64,000 nt of DNA from Isochrysis galbana (Eukaryota > Haptophyta > Isochrysidales > Isochrysidaceae): positions 4,333,419 through 4,397,418 of the forward strand of contig CM030939.1 of NCBI GenBank assembly GCA_018136815.1. Direction: 5' to 3'. Shown here piece after piece: positions 10,467 to 21,378 of the stretch. The first letter of the stretch is position 1, and each line of letters opens with the position of its first letter. The notes below the pieces were generated by a model, which had not been told where the DNA came from, searched no databases, and saw only the letters and a program-made list of their open reading frames with translations. Both the position numbers and the translations under genes were made by a program.

Positions 10467-11405
10467 ATGCGTCACGCGCTGCCGCTCGCCGCGGCTGCCG
10501 CGATCGGCGCCGTTCTACTCTGGCGCCACATCAGGCGCAGTCCCTCGCTCTCGGAGGAAGAACGCCGCGTCGTCGCCGCACTCAAGGCAGTGCAGCGACG
10601 GATTGGCTCGCGTGGCGTCAATCTAATTGCCGTCTCCAAAAAGAAGCCAGCAAACCTCATTGCTGCGGCACACGGTGCTGGGCAAGCAGACTTTGGCGAG
10701 AACTATGTGCAGGAAGTACGCGTCTGCCCTGCGCGTCGTCCGCTCGCCACTCTTCAAAGTGCTGACTGCCACCCCAATCACCCAATTGCAGATTGTCGCA
10801 AAGGCGCCGCTACTACCCGACTCGGTTCGTTGGCACTTCATCGGCCACCTACAGACAAACAAGGTGAAGGAGCTCCTCCGCGTTCCAAATCTTGTGTGCA
10901 TTCATACCGTTGACACAGTCAAGCTGGCCATGGAGATCGAGAAGCGAGTGGCGGCACAGGCTAAGGCTGGACTCCGTGAGATTCCGCTTGACGTCATGGT
11001 TCAGGTGGGTCTTCGCCCTTGGCGTGTGGCAACCGTTCATGAAGTCGTCTTTCACAGCGTTGGGCCCCTCTTCATCTGGTGTAGGTCAACACTTCAGGCG
11101 AGGAGGCTAAGTCGGGATGCACACCAGAGGCATGCCCACAACTGTGCAAGCAAGTGCAACAAAACTGCCCGTCGATTCGTCTGGTTGGCTTGATGTGCAT
11201 AGGCAAGTACTCGGCCGCTGAAGGGGATGCTGTGGTTGATTTTCGGCGGTTGGCATCATGTCGGCGAGATGTTGCCGCCGCTCTTGGAGTTAGGGAGGAT
11301 TCCATTGCATTGTCGATGGGAATGTCCCACGACTTCGAAGCTGCCATCGACGAAGGAGCCACTCATGTTCGTGTCGGATCAACTATCTTTGGGGCACGGG
11401 TATGA
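10467..11405 (+). CDS. pyridoxal phosphate homeostasis protein (YggS/PROSC family)
   Basis: The product binds PLP and buffers free PLP in cells; the family has no clear enzymatic turnover. Exons are 10467-10715, 10792-11004 and 11085-11405 (260 residues). The introns are 76 and 80 bp, with GT-AG ends. Family marks seen: LIAVSKKKPANLI with the PLP-binding lysine after AVS, FGENYVQE, WHFIGHLQTNK, VNTSGEEAKSG, LMCIGKY and LSMGMSHDFEAAIDEGATHVRVGS. ATG 10467 is chosen because the frame upstream offers only non-ATG starts. The N-terminus adds about 20 residues (MRHALPLAAAAAIGAVLLW) that look like a signal anchor or organelle-targeting leader, absent from bacterial YggS. Confidence 0.92.
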
Positions 11406-11600
11406 AGATGCGTATGAAGATGTGAATGCGAGGCGACTTCGCGTCGATCTCAGTATGCATCAAGCTGTCGGCGAAGACAGAACGCCAACTTGCGGCTACA
11501 CCATGTTCATATAGATGCTAACACTCATCATAGTCGGCGTAGGTGTAGGTATGCGTTGCTCATGTGTGACACTTTGTCTGTCTAACGGCAACCTAGCCTA
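11406..11600. other. 3' flank of the YggS-like gene and target duplication
   Basis: This short spacer ends in AACGGCAACCTAGCCTA (11584-11600), the left copy of the target duplication of the next LINE insertion. The right copy is at 12464-12480. Confidence 0.7.
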
Positions 11601-12463
11601 AAAAAAAACATCTGAAGATTCAGGCTACTACCGCTAGCTATAAAGACCACGCACTCACGGTACCGACTCACGCCATCGCCTATACCTATACCCCAGAACA
11701 CTCACTCCCTTTACACTACCCCCTTCATTCCTTTGTCTTTGGTATCGGGGGGGGGGCCCGCGTGCACTACGACGGGCCAAGCGCAAGGGGCGGGCTGGGG
11801 CAGACCTGTTGTTGGGTGTTCCTGTGGCAGACAAACGTAAAACGCCTTCTGAACCATCTTATATTGTCCCCAGGGGGTCTCGGCCCCCGCCCTTCGGCCT
11901 TTCTTCGTCCGCTGCCGCACTTTCGCGGTGTTGACTGCCGCGCAGGGTGTCTTCCCGTTGATATACCGTAAATGGGCGGATATCTTACCTATTCTCGGGC
12001 CAGATCGTGTGGTTTTTTTGTCGTTCTTTTCCCGTCGTTCTCTTCGTTCTCCTACGGGCGTGTGCTGCATGGCGCGCGCCATGGCCCCCTTCTGGGGGGC
12101 CCCTCGGGGCCCCCCAGAGGGCCAGCCAGGGCAGCTCAGGGGGCAGTGGAGGCTGGGGCAGTGCCCCTGGCCTCTCCTGCCTCTCCCTCGCTCGCCTCGC
12201 TGGCCCTGGGTGCCCTCCTGGCGGCCTCGGTGGTCTGTGGCTCAGTGGTGAGGGGGGGGTCAGTACGAGCGAGGGCCAGTGCAGGCGAGTGCGTGCGGCG
12301 CGCGGCGCGCGCTCGGCGAAGGTCTGGGCCAGATTGATGTCAGCTCAGCCCCTGCCAGCAGGCAGGGGCTGAGGTTGGTTGTGCAGGCCCACCCAGGGGG
12401 TGTCTGCGATGGAGAGAGGGGGGCGCGAGGCCCCCATTGGCCTCCTACTTATAAAAGTAGTTG
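11601..12463 (-). mobile_element. LINE-derived copy, minus strand, with 16-17-bp target duplication
   Basis: On the minus strand the element starts at 12463 with CAACTACTTTTATAAGTAG, a 6-bp stem with TTAT loop. The arms differ from those of the other copies but are still complementary. It ends at 11601 in a short T run (A run on the plus strand). It is flanked by AACGGCAACCTAGCCTA, whose last A may belong to the element, so the duplication is 16 or 17 bp. The middle encodes only Ala/Pro-rich frames. The 3' part matches 42840-43030. Confidence 0.75.
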
Positions 12464-12644
12464 AACGGCAACCTAGCCTATTGACTGTTGGCCAGACCTG
12501 CCAATTTCACATTGGCTGAAGAGTCAAGCCGGATTCCGAGTATGCGAAGAGGCCGAATGCAGTCCGGAAACCGATTGCTCGGTCGCGAAAGCTGCAGGTG
12601 GTAGTAGCGTGAGTTTGGGCAGTAAGATGAATTGAAGCTTGCTT

Positions 12645-13250
12645 AATAGCTTCTCACCGCACACGCGGCCGTGGACCCACTACTTTTTTCACGCAGCAAA
12701 CTTTCTACACCCCCACTCCCCCGGCCCTCCCCCCCCGCCATCAGGCGACTCCCCCCTGCACTACTAGGGGGATAGGGGTGAAGGGGTAAGATATGGTCGC
12801 CGGTGGCCCGCGCTCCCCCCCCCCCCCCCCCGTGATCGGATTCCCCTCCCCCTTCCTCCTGTGTCTCCGGGTGGGCGGCGGCCTCGGTCCCCACTTATCC
12901 TGTGAACAAGCGCGGGACTTAACCATTTTTCAGTGGGCGAAGCTCTACTCACGCCCACCCCCGTCTCCGCGCGGTCTCTCCCCTTCCTTGCGGCACGCGC
13001 GATGGCGCACCTGCGGCAAGCCTCTAGCTAGCTGCCCATTGGCGACCCCTGGAGGCTCCATGAGGCCAGCTCCCAGCTCAGGGGGTAGAGGAGGCTGGGG
13101 CTGGCAAGCCTCTAGCTAGCTGCCCATTGGCGACCACTGGAGGCTCCAGGAGGCCAGCTCAGGGGGTATCGAGGAGGCTGGGGCTGGGCCCTAGCCTCCC
13201 CTGCCTCTCCCTCGCTGGCGCTCCTAAGCCTCAAGGGCCCCAACGCGGCA
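12645..13250 (-). repeat. LINE-derived repeat, inverse of the 41821-42572 copy
   Basis: The stretch from TCACCGCACACGCGG to the purine/pyrimidine blocks matches, in reverse orientation, the 3' two-thirds of the element at 41821-42572. This includes CTACACCCCCACTCCCCC and CGGCCTCGGTCCC. A short segment around CTAGCTAGCTGCCCATTGGC is duplicated in tandem at about 13021 and 13107. The 5' hairpin end is missing. Confidence 0.6.
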
Positions 13251-13339
13251 CATGTAGTGAGGCGTGACTGGGGCTCTCCGCTCTCCGCGCGCGCGCCTGC
13301 TGCGTCTTCTCGTGCGTGCGTACGGAGTTTTGTTTTTGC

Positions 13340-13425
13340 CCCTACCTGATACCTGATATGAAGTCGTCAGCTCCAAAGGACCTGATATCATGGTATCAGG
13401 ACCTGATATCAGCCTGACGTCCCAT
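13340..13425. repeat. palindromic dispersed repeat (GATATCAGGACCTGATATC type)
   Basis: Overlapping palindromes built from CCTGATATCA and TGATATCAGG. Related copies lie at 19278-19320 and 48640-48720, in all three cases next to LINE-like sequence. It may be part of a further LINE 3' region or a separate small element. Confidence 0.5.
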
Positions 13426-13559
13426 CACTGCTCTACTCTTCGTCGTTCGGCATTTATCGTTATAATTCTCCGCTTTCTCTCGTTCTCGGTCAAAATTCAA
13501 AAGCTTCGCGTGGATGCATAGGATCTTGGGTTGTGGAGCGTGGAGCGCCCTCTCTTTCT

Positions 13560-13965
13560 CTCTTTCCGGTTGTGCAAACCCGTAGTCTTAAAGACTACCG
13601 GGTTGTCTTCGGGAGGGGGGGGGAGACTAACAGAAAATGTCTGCCTCCTTTGCCGCCTTCTGAGCAACGGTTGAAACCTCGCCGATCTTCCCCAAGGTTC
13701 GCTTTCAACGTTCTACGGACGGTGATTTGCCACCTCCAATCGATCAAAACGCAAAACGTCGCATAAATGGCGTCGAGGGTCATATATTTATGGTGTCTGT
13801 GCGTATACGATATCAGATGAGCGACCAATGGTCATATCTATTCTATATTCTATATGACTCTGATAATGTGCTAAAATACCTCAAAAGAGGTCAAAACAAA
13901 ACTATTTTAATGTTAGTAAGGACAACAACAAAACCATTTGGTTCTCACGTAAACACCCGGTTTCT
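13560..13965 (+). repeat. LINE 3' tail, second type
   Basis: Starts near GTAGTCTTAAAGACTAC (13583-13599), a perfect hairpin with a single unpaired central base. It then follows the minus-strand order of 9361-8700 at lower similarity: a G run, GAAAATGT, the CGACGCCATT block, a GACCTC block, and TTTACG before the end. It is a 5'-truncated copy or a tail left by recombination. Confidence 0.55.
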
Positions 13966-14978
13966 CATGTGCGCAAACAGACTCTGAAAAAGGCCACTTC
14001 GGCCCACTGCGATGTTGCCAAGCCCGCTTGCTCGCCTCTTCCTCTGCTGACGGGCTTCAGCCCGTCAGCACCTCCGATGTCGTCTCCTCCGCCGTGCCTG
14101 CCGCCGGCTTGCCTCCCTCCTCATTGCCCTCAGACCCTGCATAGGCCTGCCCAATTCGTCAAGAGAGCTGGAGTTGACATCGGGCATCGGGGGTTAGAAT
14201 ACGTTCCGTAATGTTAATGTTGAGCTCCGACGAAGTTAGGACGTATAAAGCTCAGGAGTTGAGGCTACACTGCTAATGATCCTATCCCTTAGGTGTCTCG
14301 GCAGCTTTGCATGAAGCTTGTCTGCATTGATTTACAAGTCACACAATCGTCGACTCACAGGCAATCGCCCGAATCCGAGAGAATACTTCTCACTAGAATC
14401 ATAGACGAGGCCTGGAGTGCACCGTAGTAACGAGCGAACCCCAACACCAATATGGGAACCTAGTGCTCGCCCGATTACTTGACGAGGCGCGCACGTACAC
14501 ATAATACAACGTCGTTATCATACTTCATGTACTTGAAGCACGCCTCACGTATAGATTGATTGAATAGTGGTTGTCCCGCATGTCCGTGAACGAGCACGCC
14601 GGGGTCGCTAGCCGATCGCAGCATAATATATGCACGGCCTTGCGCCCCGACGCGAAATACCTTCTTGCCCGATGTGCGATGAACGAACCCTCCTACCGAT
14701 GTACATCGACCTTCATGTGCTTCGTGACAATCCCACCCCTCCCATGGATCTCCTCAGTCCTTGTGATGAACTCGGCTGGATGCCATGAAGCGAATTGGAC
14801 TGCTTCCTGGCTCAGCCACGCTACGCCGCGGTCCTTACGAAAGGACAATCTGTGTTGAGCTGGCAGCAAACATGGATCGACGCGCGCCCTCCCACACGTG
14901 AACACAAGACTAACGCACTCGGGTGGAAGGCAGGGCTCGCCGGTTGCCTCCTTCTCCCCTTCCCTTCCCACATCCAGC
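13966..14978. other. no gene recognised
   Basis: Mixed sequence with stops in all frames at short intervals, and no recognisable repeat or RNA gene. The right end is the 3' flank of the photodecarboxylase gene. Confidence 0.4.
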
Positions 14979-16942
14979 TCAGACGGCTGCCGCAATCTGA
15001 GCGCGTGCAGAAGCGGTATTTTCGACATGTGCCCTGGCCAAGAGAATCAGATCAGACGCTTTCTCAGCGAGCATATACGTCGGTGCCTGTGTCTGGCCAC
15101 CAATGATCCGTGGCATTGCGGAGGCATCAGCAACGCGGAGACCCTTCACGCCGCGCACGCGAAGCTGCGTGTCAAGGACAGCAAGCGGGTCATCCTCTGC
15201 GCCCATACGGCACGATGAGGTAAGGGCGTTTGCCGAATGGAGCGATGATCGAATATAGTCGTCAATCTGGGCGTCCGTCTTGACCTGAGTGCCAGGGAAT
15301 TTTTCATTGCCACGCACGGCATCAAATGCGGGAGCATTGCAGAGCTCACGCCCCAGCTTGATGCCCTGTCGCAGCGCTCGCAAGTCAGCCTCGTCGTCGA
15401 GGTAAAGCCCCTCAATGAGCGGCTTTTCAACCGGGTTTGACGAGCGCAGCCGCACGCGCCCCTCGGTCTTTGGGCGGCAAGCGACGATTTGAGTCGAGAA
15501 GCCTGGCCGGAAGCGTGTTCTCCTGCCAAGCTGCATGAGCGTGTTCATTCCCGAGGCAGATGTGGCTAGTGCCGGCACAAAACGTACTTGCACGTCGGGT
15601 TGCTCCAAGTCGGGGCTCGAGCGAAAAAATCCGCCATGATCGCAGGCTGCGCATGTGAGGGGTCCTTTTCCCAGGAGTAGCCATTGGAGCATTGCCAGAG
15701 GATTGACGAGCGAGGCGTAGCCACCAAGCAGCGCATCATCAGTCGCTGCTATGGGCTTCTTGCACTGCGGCATGAGAGGCAGAGGAAAGAGTGAGAGGGC
15801 ACGCACTAGGGAATAGATACCGGGATCACACGGTGTGTAGTGAGCTCCCTATCGGGGTAAAGACTAAACGGCCTTGCGCATACCTCGTAGGAAACGACGA
15901 CGGCTGGATGATCCTGCAACCCTTGGCCGACACCAGGGAGGTCCTTGCGCACTGGGATTCCCAATTCCTCGAGATGCTCGCGTGGTCCGATGCCCGACAA
16001 CATCAGCAGCTGAGGGGTTTGCACAGCGCCCGCACAAAGCACGGCTTCACCGCCGCGCTTGAGCCGTGCGGCACACGGTGTGCGGTCGTCACCAACAAGG
16101 TAATGGACACCGGAGACGAAGAGCGACTCGGTGCCTTCCATAGCAAGTTTGGTCACGAGTGCCCCGGTGCGAATTCGCAGGTTTGGTCGGCCCCGGCAGG
16201 ACGCAAGGTACCCATCAGCGGATGAACAGCGCCGGCCCGAACGCTGAGTCACCTTGTATCTGCCAAAGCCGTCCTGCGGGCTGGACCAGTCGTTGAAGTC
16301 TGAGTTGGGTCGGAAGCCAAGCTGGCCTGCAGCAGTGAGGAACGCCTTAGAGAGTGGGTTCTGATAGGGCACCTCCTGCACCGAGAGGAGGCCGCCCACC
16401 GAATGATACTGCGATGGACCATCTCCATAATCTTCAGTCCGCAGATGGTACGGCAGCACGTCCTTTGCACCCCAGCCATAGGCACCGGCTGCCTCCCACG
16501 CGTCGTAGTCAGCAGCCGTTCCGCGTTGGTAGAGCATGACGTTGGTAACCGAAGAGCCTCCAAGCACCTTGCCACGGCAAAGGTAAACCTCTTGGTGGTT
16601 CACCTTAGCGTCGGCGTCGGTGGCATAATCCCAGTCGTACTCGGAGCGAAGCAGCTTGGTGAAGGCCCACGGCACCTGGGCACGCTTGTCGTTCGAAGCG
16701 TCTCCACCTGCCTCAAGCAGCAGCACGCGGTTTGCAGGGTCGGCACTCAAACGATTCGCCATCACGCATCCGGCGGCGCCACCGCCCAGGATGATGTAGT
16801 CGTACTCCTCCTCATCATCAACAGCCGCCGCGCCCGCCGCCCCTCCTCGTAGGCGGCGGAGGGCAAGGGCGGCGTTGCTGCGCCTATGTGGTGTGTGGTG
16901 GATGACAGACCCGAGCTGCAGGGTGGCGGCAAGCGTGATCAT
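14979..16942 (-). CDS. FAP: fatty acid photodecarboxylase (GMC oxidoreductase family)
   Basis: FAP is a flavin photoenzyme that turns free C16-C18 fatty acids into alkanes or alkenes plus CO2 under blue light, in algal plastids. Exons are 16942-15884 and 15764-14979 (614 residues; the Chlorella enzyme has 654), with a 119-bp GT-AG intron. Seen: FAD-binding GGGAAG at 53-58, GMC signature GKVLGGSSVTN, second signature GAVQTPQLLMLSGIGP, and HSANALTSSCRMG and GGQTQAP near the C-terminus. The two residues essential for photodecarboxylation, Cys432 and Arg451 of Chlorella FAP, are matched by Cys394 in TCAACDHGGF and Arg414 in VQVRFVP. The catalytic His of ordinary GMC oxidases is absent, as in FAP. 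The leader (1-45) is Arg/Ala-rich and could be a transit peptide. Confidence 0.88.
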
Positions 16943-17867
16943 GCGTGCGACGACGGTGCGGAGTTGGGAGGAAGGGAACGGGACAGTTGCGGCTGCCGGG
17001 CAAGAAGAGGGGAGGGGAGAGAGAGGGGGCGGATCTGTGCGGGTCGGCGGCGCTTCCCCCTCGAGCCGCGGGCGAGGGCGACACGGAGATTGCCTCGCCT
17101 GCGTCGCGAGCTCTCTCCTCTTCTCTCTCTCTCTCTCTCCCCCCCCCCTCGCGGCAGCTTCCCGCCCCGCCCCGCCCCGCCCCCCCCTCCCCTCCCTCCT
17201 CCTTTCTCTCTCTCACTCCATCTCTCCTCTTCTCTCGTGAGCACTCTCTCCTCGTTTTTCCGCGTCCTCTCGGGCCAGATCTCCTCGTCGCCGCCTTCCC
17301 CATCCCTTCATTCTGGTCTCTTCCACGTATGAATCATCCATCTTCCCAAACGAAGGAGCTCTCTTCTCTCTCTCTCTTCCCTAATCTCTCTCTTCTCTCT
17401 CTCGCTCTCTCCTTTCCCCTCGTGGAGGGGAGGCCCCCCCCCCCCCCCCCGCCCCCACACGCCACCCGCGCTGCGGCGAAAGGGGCGGCGGGGGAGACCT
17501 GCTCCCCCTTCTCCCCTCCACTCGAGAAGGTTTAATTGACAAAAAAAAAACGGAGCTGGGCGACGGCCCCGACGCCTGGCGCCCGGCATTCCACCATCCA
17601 ATCACGTAGGTACGTAGGTACCTGTATCTAAGTATCTCATCCAACGACATGCTGTGTCTGGGTACGTTCTGTGGTAGGCTGTTGACCCTAGTCCATTAGC
17701 CAATAGGGTGTAATTGGGCAATTTGGCTCTTGGGCGCAGTGAGTGCACTGTGCACTGTGCACGGCGGCACAAAGCAAAATTGTGGCCCGCAATGGTGTTG
17801 GCCACGGCGCCACGGCTGGATGCTAGATGCTGCAATTTGACATCATCCCGAGGACAGCGTGCCGACC
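16943..17867. other. upstream region of FAP; long pyrimidine tracts
   Basis: From about 17110 to 17440 the plus strand is almost pure C/T, with (TC)n runs at 17123-17142. This is a homopurine tract on the FAP coding strand and may hold its promoter. It is followed by a 9-A run near 17542 and then mixed sequence. No gene is recognised. Confidence 0.4.
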
Positions 17868-18046
17868 TGTTGTATTCAGACCTTTGGTCATGAATACTTC
17901 GGCATGGGCACGAGCATTCTTCGTTACGTACCGTCTCCTATGTCCGTCGTGGTCGCGCAAGGCGAGCTGATTCGGATTCTCCCTGGGCTCAAGTTTATTG
18001 AAGTTTGGGTTCGCCGATTTTCGTCTCGAAAATCGAGGATTTGAGT
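17868..18046 (+). mobile_element. solo-LTR-like fragment of the Ty3/gypsy family
   Basis: Opens TGTTGTATTC and shares ATGAATA, GATTCGGATTC and GGTCTCAAG-like blocks, in the same order, with the LTR candidate at 5001-5220. No internal coding part is attached, so it is a fossil solo LTR or fragment. Confidence 0.5.
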
Positions 18047-18070
18047 TTTTATTTTTTCCCTTATAGCCAA

Positions 18071-18319
18071 CATGTTCAGGTTGGCGTGAACACGTTCAGG
18101 TTGGCGTGAACACGTTCAGGTTGGCGTGAACACGTTCAGGTTGGCGTGAACACGTTCAGGTTGGCGTGAACACGTTCAGGTTGGCGTGAACACGTTCAGG
18201 TTGGCGTGAACACGTTCAGGTTGGCGTGAACACGTTCAGGTTGGCGTGAACACGTTCAGGTTGGCGTGAACACGTTCAGGTTGGCGTGAACACGTTCAGG
18301 TTGGCGTGAACACGTTCAG
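18071..18319. repeat. 20-bp minisatellite, about 12.5 copies
   Basis: The unit TTGGCGTGAACACGTTCAGG repeats with almost no divergence for 250 bp. Each unit holds TGAAC-AC-GTTCA, an inverted repeat, so the array can form serial small hairpins. The near-perfect identity points to recent expansion. Confidence 0.95.
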
Positions 18320-18699
18320 CTCCTCGACCTCCAACCGCAGGCGTCTACCGCTGCTGTTGCTGCGCGCAAAGCGGCGGCGTTTGCCTACAGACGCAAGGCG
18401 AGCGAGGGTTGAATGCGCGAGGCAGGCTACATGCGCGTGAGGGCAAGGACAGCCGGCTGCAAGCCTCACCACCCATCGGAGTGCTCCGCCGCGCCTCACG
18501 CCAAGCGCTGCGGCTGCAAGCAAAGCATGAGGGATATATTCACTGAAAAACTCATTTAAGGTATGATATCGCGGGTGCTCTCTCTCTCCTTCGGCGCTCC
18601 CCCCCCCTCCCCTGACCCCTGACCTCGTCCCCCCCCTCCCCCCTCGCCCCCCCCCCCCCCCCCGCGCCAACTCGCTTGGCGCCAAGGCCATTGGTTTCG

Positions 18700-18815
18700 C
18701 GCCAAGCGGCACAGCGCTCATTGCCGCCCAAATATGCATAAAATATGTATCGATAGCTATGTCTGAAAATCATGCCCAAATATGTGATTGAAATTTGTAC
18801 ATATATCCGCCTACC
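18700..18815. repeat. remnant of an AT-rich TIR element
   Basis: Read on the minus strand it starts GGGGTAGGCGGATATATG and holds several CATATTTGGGC blocks, like the ends of the transposon at 43037-44236 and the remnant at 38945-39065. Only one end is visible. Confidence 0.4.
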
Positions 18816-19199
18816 CCAAGAAGGGAGGGGCCCACCGGCCCACCCTGCTCGCAAGAGCTCTAGGCTCTGCATGGCCACCACCTCCAGGCCATTCTTCGGC
18901 CGATCGATCGCGGGCGATCGGACGTCGCGGAAGCTCCGCGATTCTAATTATAGTGATGCGCCCTACATTCACCACTCTGATTCCCTTCCGTGAGCGCCCG
19001 CCTGACGCCTGAATCTCCCAAAATAGACCGCCACGAGCGGGGGAAGGGAGGGGGGTCACTCACCGACGCCATTGCCCTTCGTGGGGCGGGAGGGGGTCGT
19101 TCGTCGTTCGGAGGGGCGAGGGATTTGCCGGGGCAGGTAGGGGGGGACCCTAAGACCCTAAGGAATCCTTGGACACCCAGGGGAGGTGGAAAATAGTGG

Positions 19200-19431
19200 T
19201 TAAAATGTAAAATGAGAATGAGTGAGTGACCGGGCTAGTACTAGTACTAGTATCAGGGTTGATGGTCCTTGTGTCTTGTGTCATGATATCAGGACCTAAT
19301 ATTAGATATTAGGCTGATGGAGTAACTAGGGCCATCAGACACAGACATGTTCCTCCCCCATGGCAGGGGAGGAGTGGAGAGAGGGGGGGGCTCGTGCCCC
19401 CCCACGGGCGAACTAAGTATAAACTTAGTTG
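19200..19431 (-). mobile_element. short LINE-derived copy with hairpin 5' end
   Basis: On the minus strand it starts at 19431 with a hairpin identical to that of the 6782 copy (AACTAAGTTTATACTTAGTT). After about 75 bp of the family leader it jumps to the palindromic repeat type seen at 13340 and 48640. No exact target duplication was found, so the 3' border is a guess. Confidence 0.55.
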
Positions 19432-19439
19432 AGGGGTAG

Positions 19440-20331
19440 GAATTCTAAGTAGTAGTATTAGGTAGGACGTAGTACTCTGCATCTCGCCTTGAAACCTTCC
19501 CTGTTCTTGCTGCGCGAGGAGGGGTGCGAAGTGCTTGCTGTTGGTGCTGGCAGGCGCGCGGTATGATACGATGGCCGGCACCGAGGTGGGTGGGCCGACG
19601 GCTGGACCGTCCAACTTTCAGAAGGTGAAATAGGAGTAGAGCACTTGGATCCCGATCTCACAACTATTTGACCGTCCGCGCGGCGCCAGCAGCCAGCCTC
19701 TCACGAAGACGTGCTTCCTCGATGTTTGGAATCGCCCGCCGTTTATTTTGGGGAGATGGGCATCCCTCCGCCCACTTCAAGGGCGCCCCCCCCCCCCCCC
19801 CATGACGACGGGCACAAGGGCGGGCGAGGCGGCAAGATGTTTAGAGACCCCTTGCGAACCGTCATGGAAACGGGCGGGACGCCATGGCCTCGTCGCGCCC
19901 GCCCGGTTTTGGAATCGGCCACCTCGCGCGGGCGTCTCGGACCCTTCCTCGCGCGCGCCCCGCCGGTTCCCCCGCCGGTTCCCCGCTCTTTCCGTCCCGC
20001 GGCCTTGCCCGCCGCTGCTGCCCCCCCCGCCCCCCCCCGCGCCCGCCCGCCCCCCTTTAACCCCTTCCCCGCCTCCCCCCCGCCCGCCCCCTTTAACCCC
20101 CCTCCCCCCCCCGCCCGCCCTCCCACCGACCCGTTCATCTTCTTCCTTCCCCTTCCCCCTCCGCTTTTCTCCTCCAAACAGTTGCAGTCTGCACTTCAGC
20201 CCGCCGTCGCTGGACGCGCGGTGCCCTTAGAGGAGGAGAAGGAGCGGTGGCCAAGGGGGTGGGGAAAGAGGGAGGGACACGCCGGCCGACGAGCGAGCAT
20301 CCCCACGACTCCCATCGTGCTTGCAAGACCG
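19440..20331. other. upstream region of the kinase; C-rich
   Basis: The plus-strand frame that holds the kinase is open from 19711, but before 20332 it reads as Pro/Ala low complexity over C runs. A pyrimidine tract ending in CAAACAG at about 20181 could be a 3' splice site, so part of this may be 5' leader or an intron. No separate gene is seen. Confidence 0.45.
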
Positions 20332-21378
20332 ATGGTGCCCGCGCCGCCGCGTCTCGCGCTGCCAGTGCCCGCTGATGCGCCGGGATCCTCGACCAACTAC
20401 TCCGCTGCGCCCGACGCCGACCAGCTCTTCTGGACGCAGCATGAGGAGCTCCGGATGCTCGGCCATGGCCACTTTGGTACTGTCAGCCTAGTGCGCCGTT
20501 TGGCCACTGGAGGCATCGCTGCCGCCAAGGTTGTGAAGAAAGCTTCGGCCTTAGCCCGCTGTCCCTCAGCCTCACCTGTAGATGAGGCGACCATCCTCGC
20601 CCAACTTCGCCATCCCAATATTGTGCGCTTGCTTGATGTTGTCGAGACACCTGCTACTCTCTTCTTGCTTCTTGAGCCGCTAATGGGCGGCGACTTGCTG
20701 TCGCGCATGCGCGCGTCGCCCGACGGAATACTCGCTGTCGACGAGACGAAACTCTACGTTCGATCCATCCTCGGTGCCCTTGCCTTCATGCACCACCGGG
20801 GATTCGTACACCGTGATGTGAAACCTTCCAACGTCCTCCTTGCCTCGGATGGCACAGCTCGCTTGGCCGACTTTGGGCTGGCAGCATCGCTGCCGCGCCC
20901 TGGCGAGCGCTGTCTCACGTCCGTATGCGGCACTCAGGAGTTCCTCGCGCCTGAGATGGTCCTGTGCGGCCATGGGGAACTGATGGGATATGGGCATGAG
21001 GTGGACCTGTGGGGCATTGGGTTGCTCGTGTTCGCATGTCTGTATGGTTTCAACCCCTTCCAGCGGCCTACGGAGATCGAGACGCTTTCGGCCATCCTCG
21101 CTGCCGATTATACGATTCCAGAGGTGGCGCTTCCGAGAGCTGCCGCAGCTTCTCCCGCGCTTGGACTCATCGCACGGCTCTTGGTTGCGGATCCCTCCAA
21201 ACGTATGGATGCTTCAGCGTGCTTGCGCGAAGATCCCTGGATTGCGGGGATCGCATCTACGCCTGACAGCGCGACAGACAATGGAGAGATAGGAGAGGAC
21301 TTTGCTGTCGGTAGACCACCCAAGCAGAACCCGTTCGCAGCGATGCAGCGCCACTTTGCCTCTGTCTTTGGTCAGTAG
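20332..21378 (+). CDS. serine/threonine protein kinase, CAMK-like
   Basis: Transfers phosphate from ATP to Ser/Thr of proteins; the partner is unknown. From ATG 20332 the product is 348 residues and almost all kinase domain. Seen: glycine loop GHGHFG (44-49), Lys66 in AAAKVVKK, Glu in VDEATIL, HRDVKPSN (160-167), DFG (180-182), APE (206-208), and DLWGIGLLVF. The HRD-V-K form and activation loop CGTQEFLAPE resemble CAMK-group kinases, but no calmodulin-binding tail is evident. The start is uncertain because the frame is open for 207 codons upstream. No intron is needed inside the domain. It is followed on the same strand by the prolyl hydroxylase 370 bp on. Confidence 0.85.
   Translation: MVPAPPRLALPVPADAPGSSTNYSAAPDADQLFWTQHEELRMLGHGHFGTVSLVRRLATGGIAAAKVVKKASALARCPSASPVDEATILAQLRHPNIVRLLDVVETPATLFLLLEPLMGGDLLSRMRASPDGILAVDETKLYVRSILGALAFMHHRGFVHRDVKPSNVLLASDGTARLADFGLAASLPRPGERCLTSVCGTQEFLAPEMVLCGHGELMGYGHEVDLWGIGLLVFACLYGFNPFQRPTEIETLSAILAADYTIPEVALPRAAAASPALGLIARLLVADPSKRMDASACLREDPWIAGIASTPDSATDNGEIGEDFAVGRPPKQNPFAAMQRHFASVFGQ

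Noticed and set aside
16943-17535. Coding exon upstream of FAP
   Set aside because: The open frames there are Pro/Ser/Leu translations of C/T tracts on one strand and Arg/Glu/Gly on the other.
18071-18319. CRISPR-like array
   Set aside because: The repeats are head to tail with no spacers, and the DNA is eukaryotic; this is a minisatellite.
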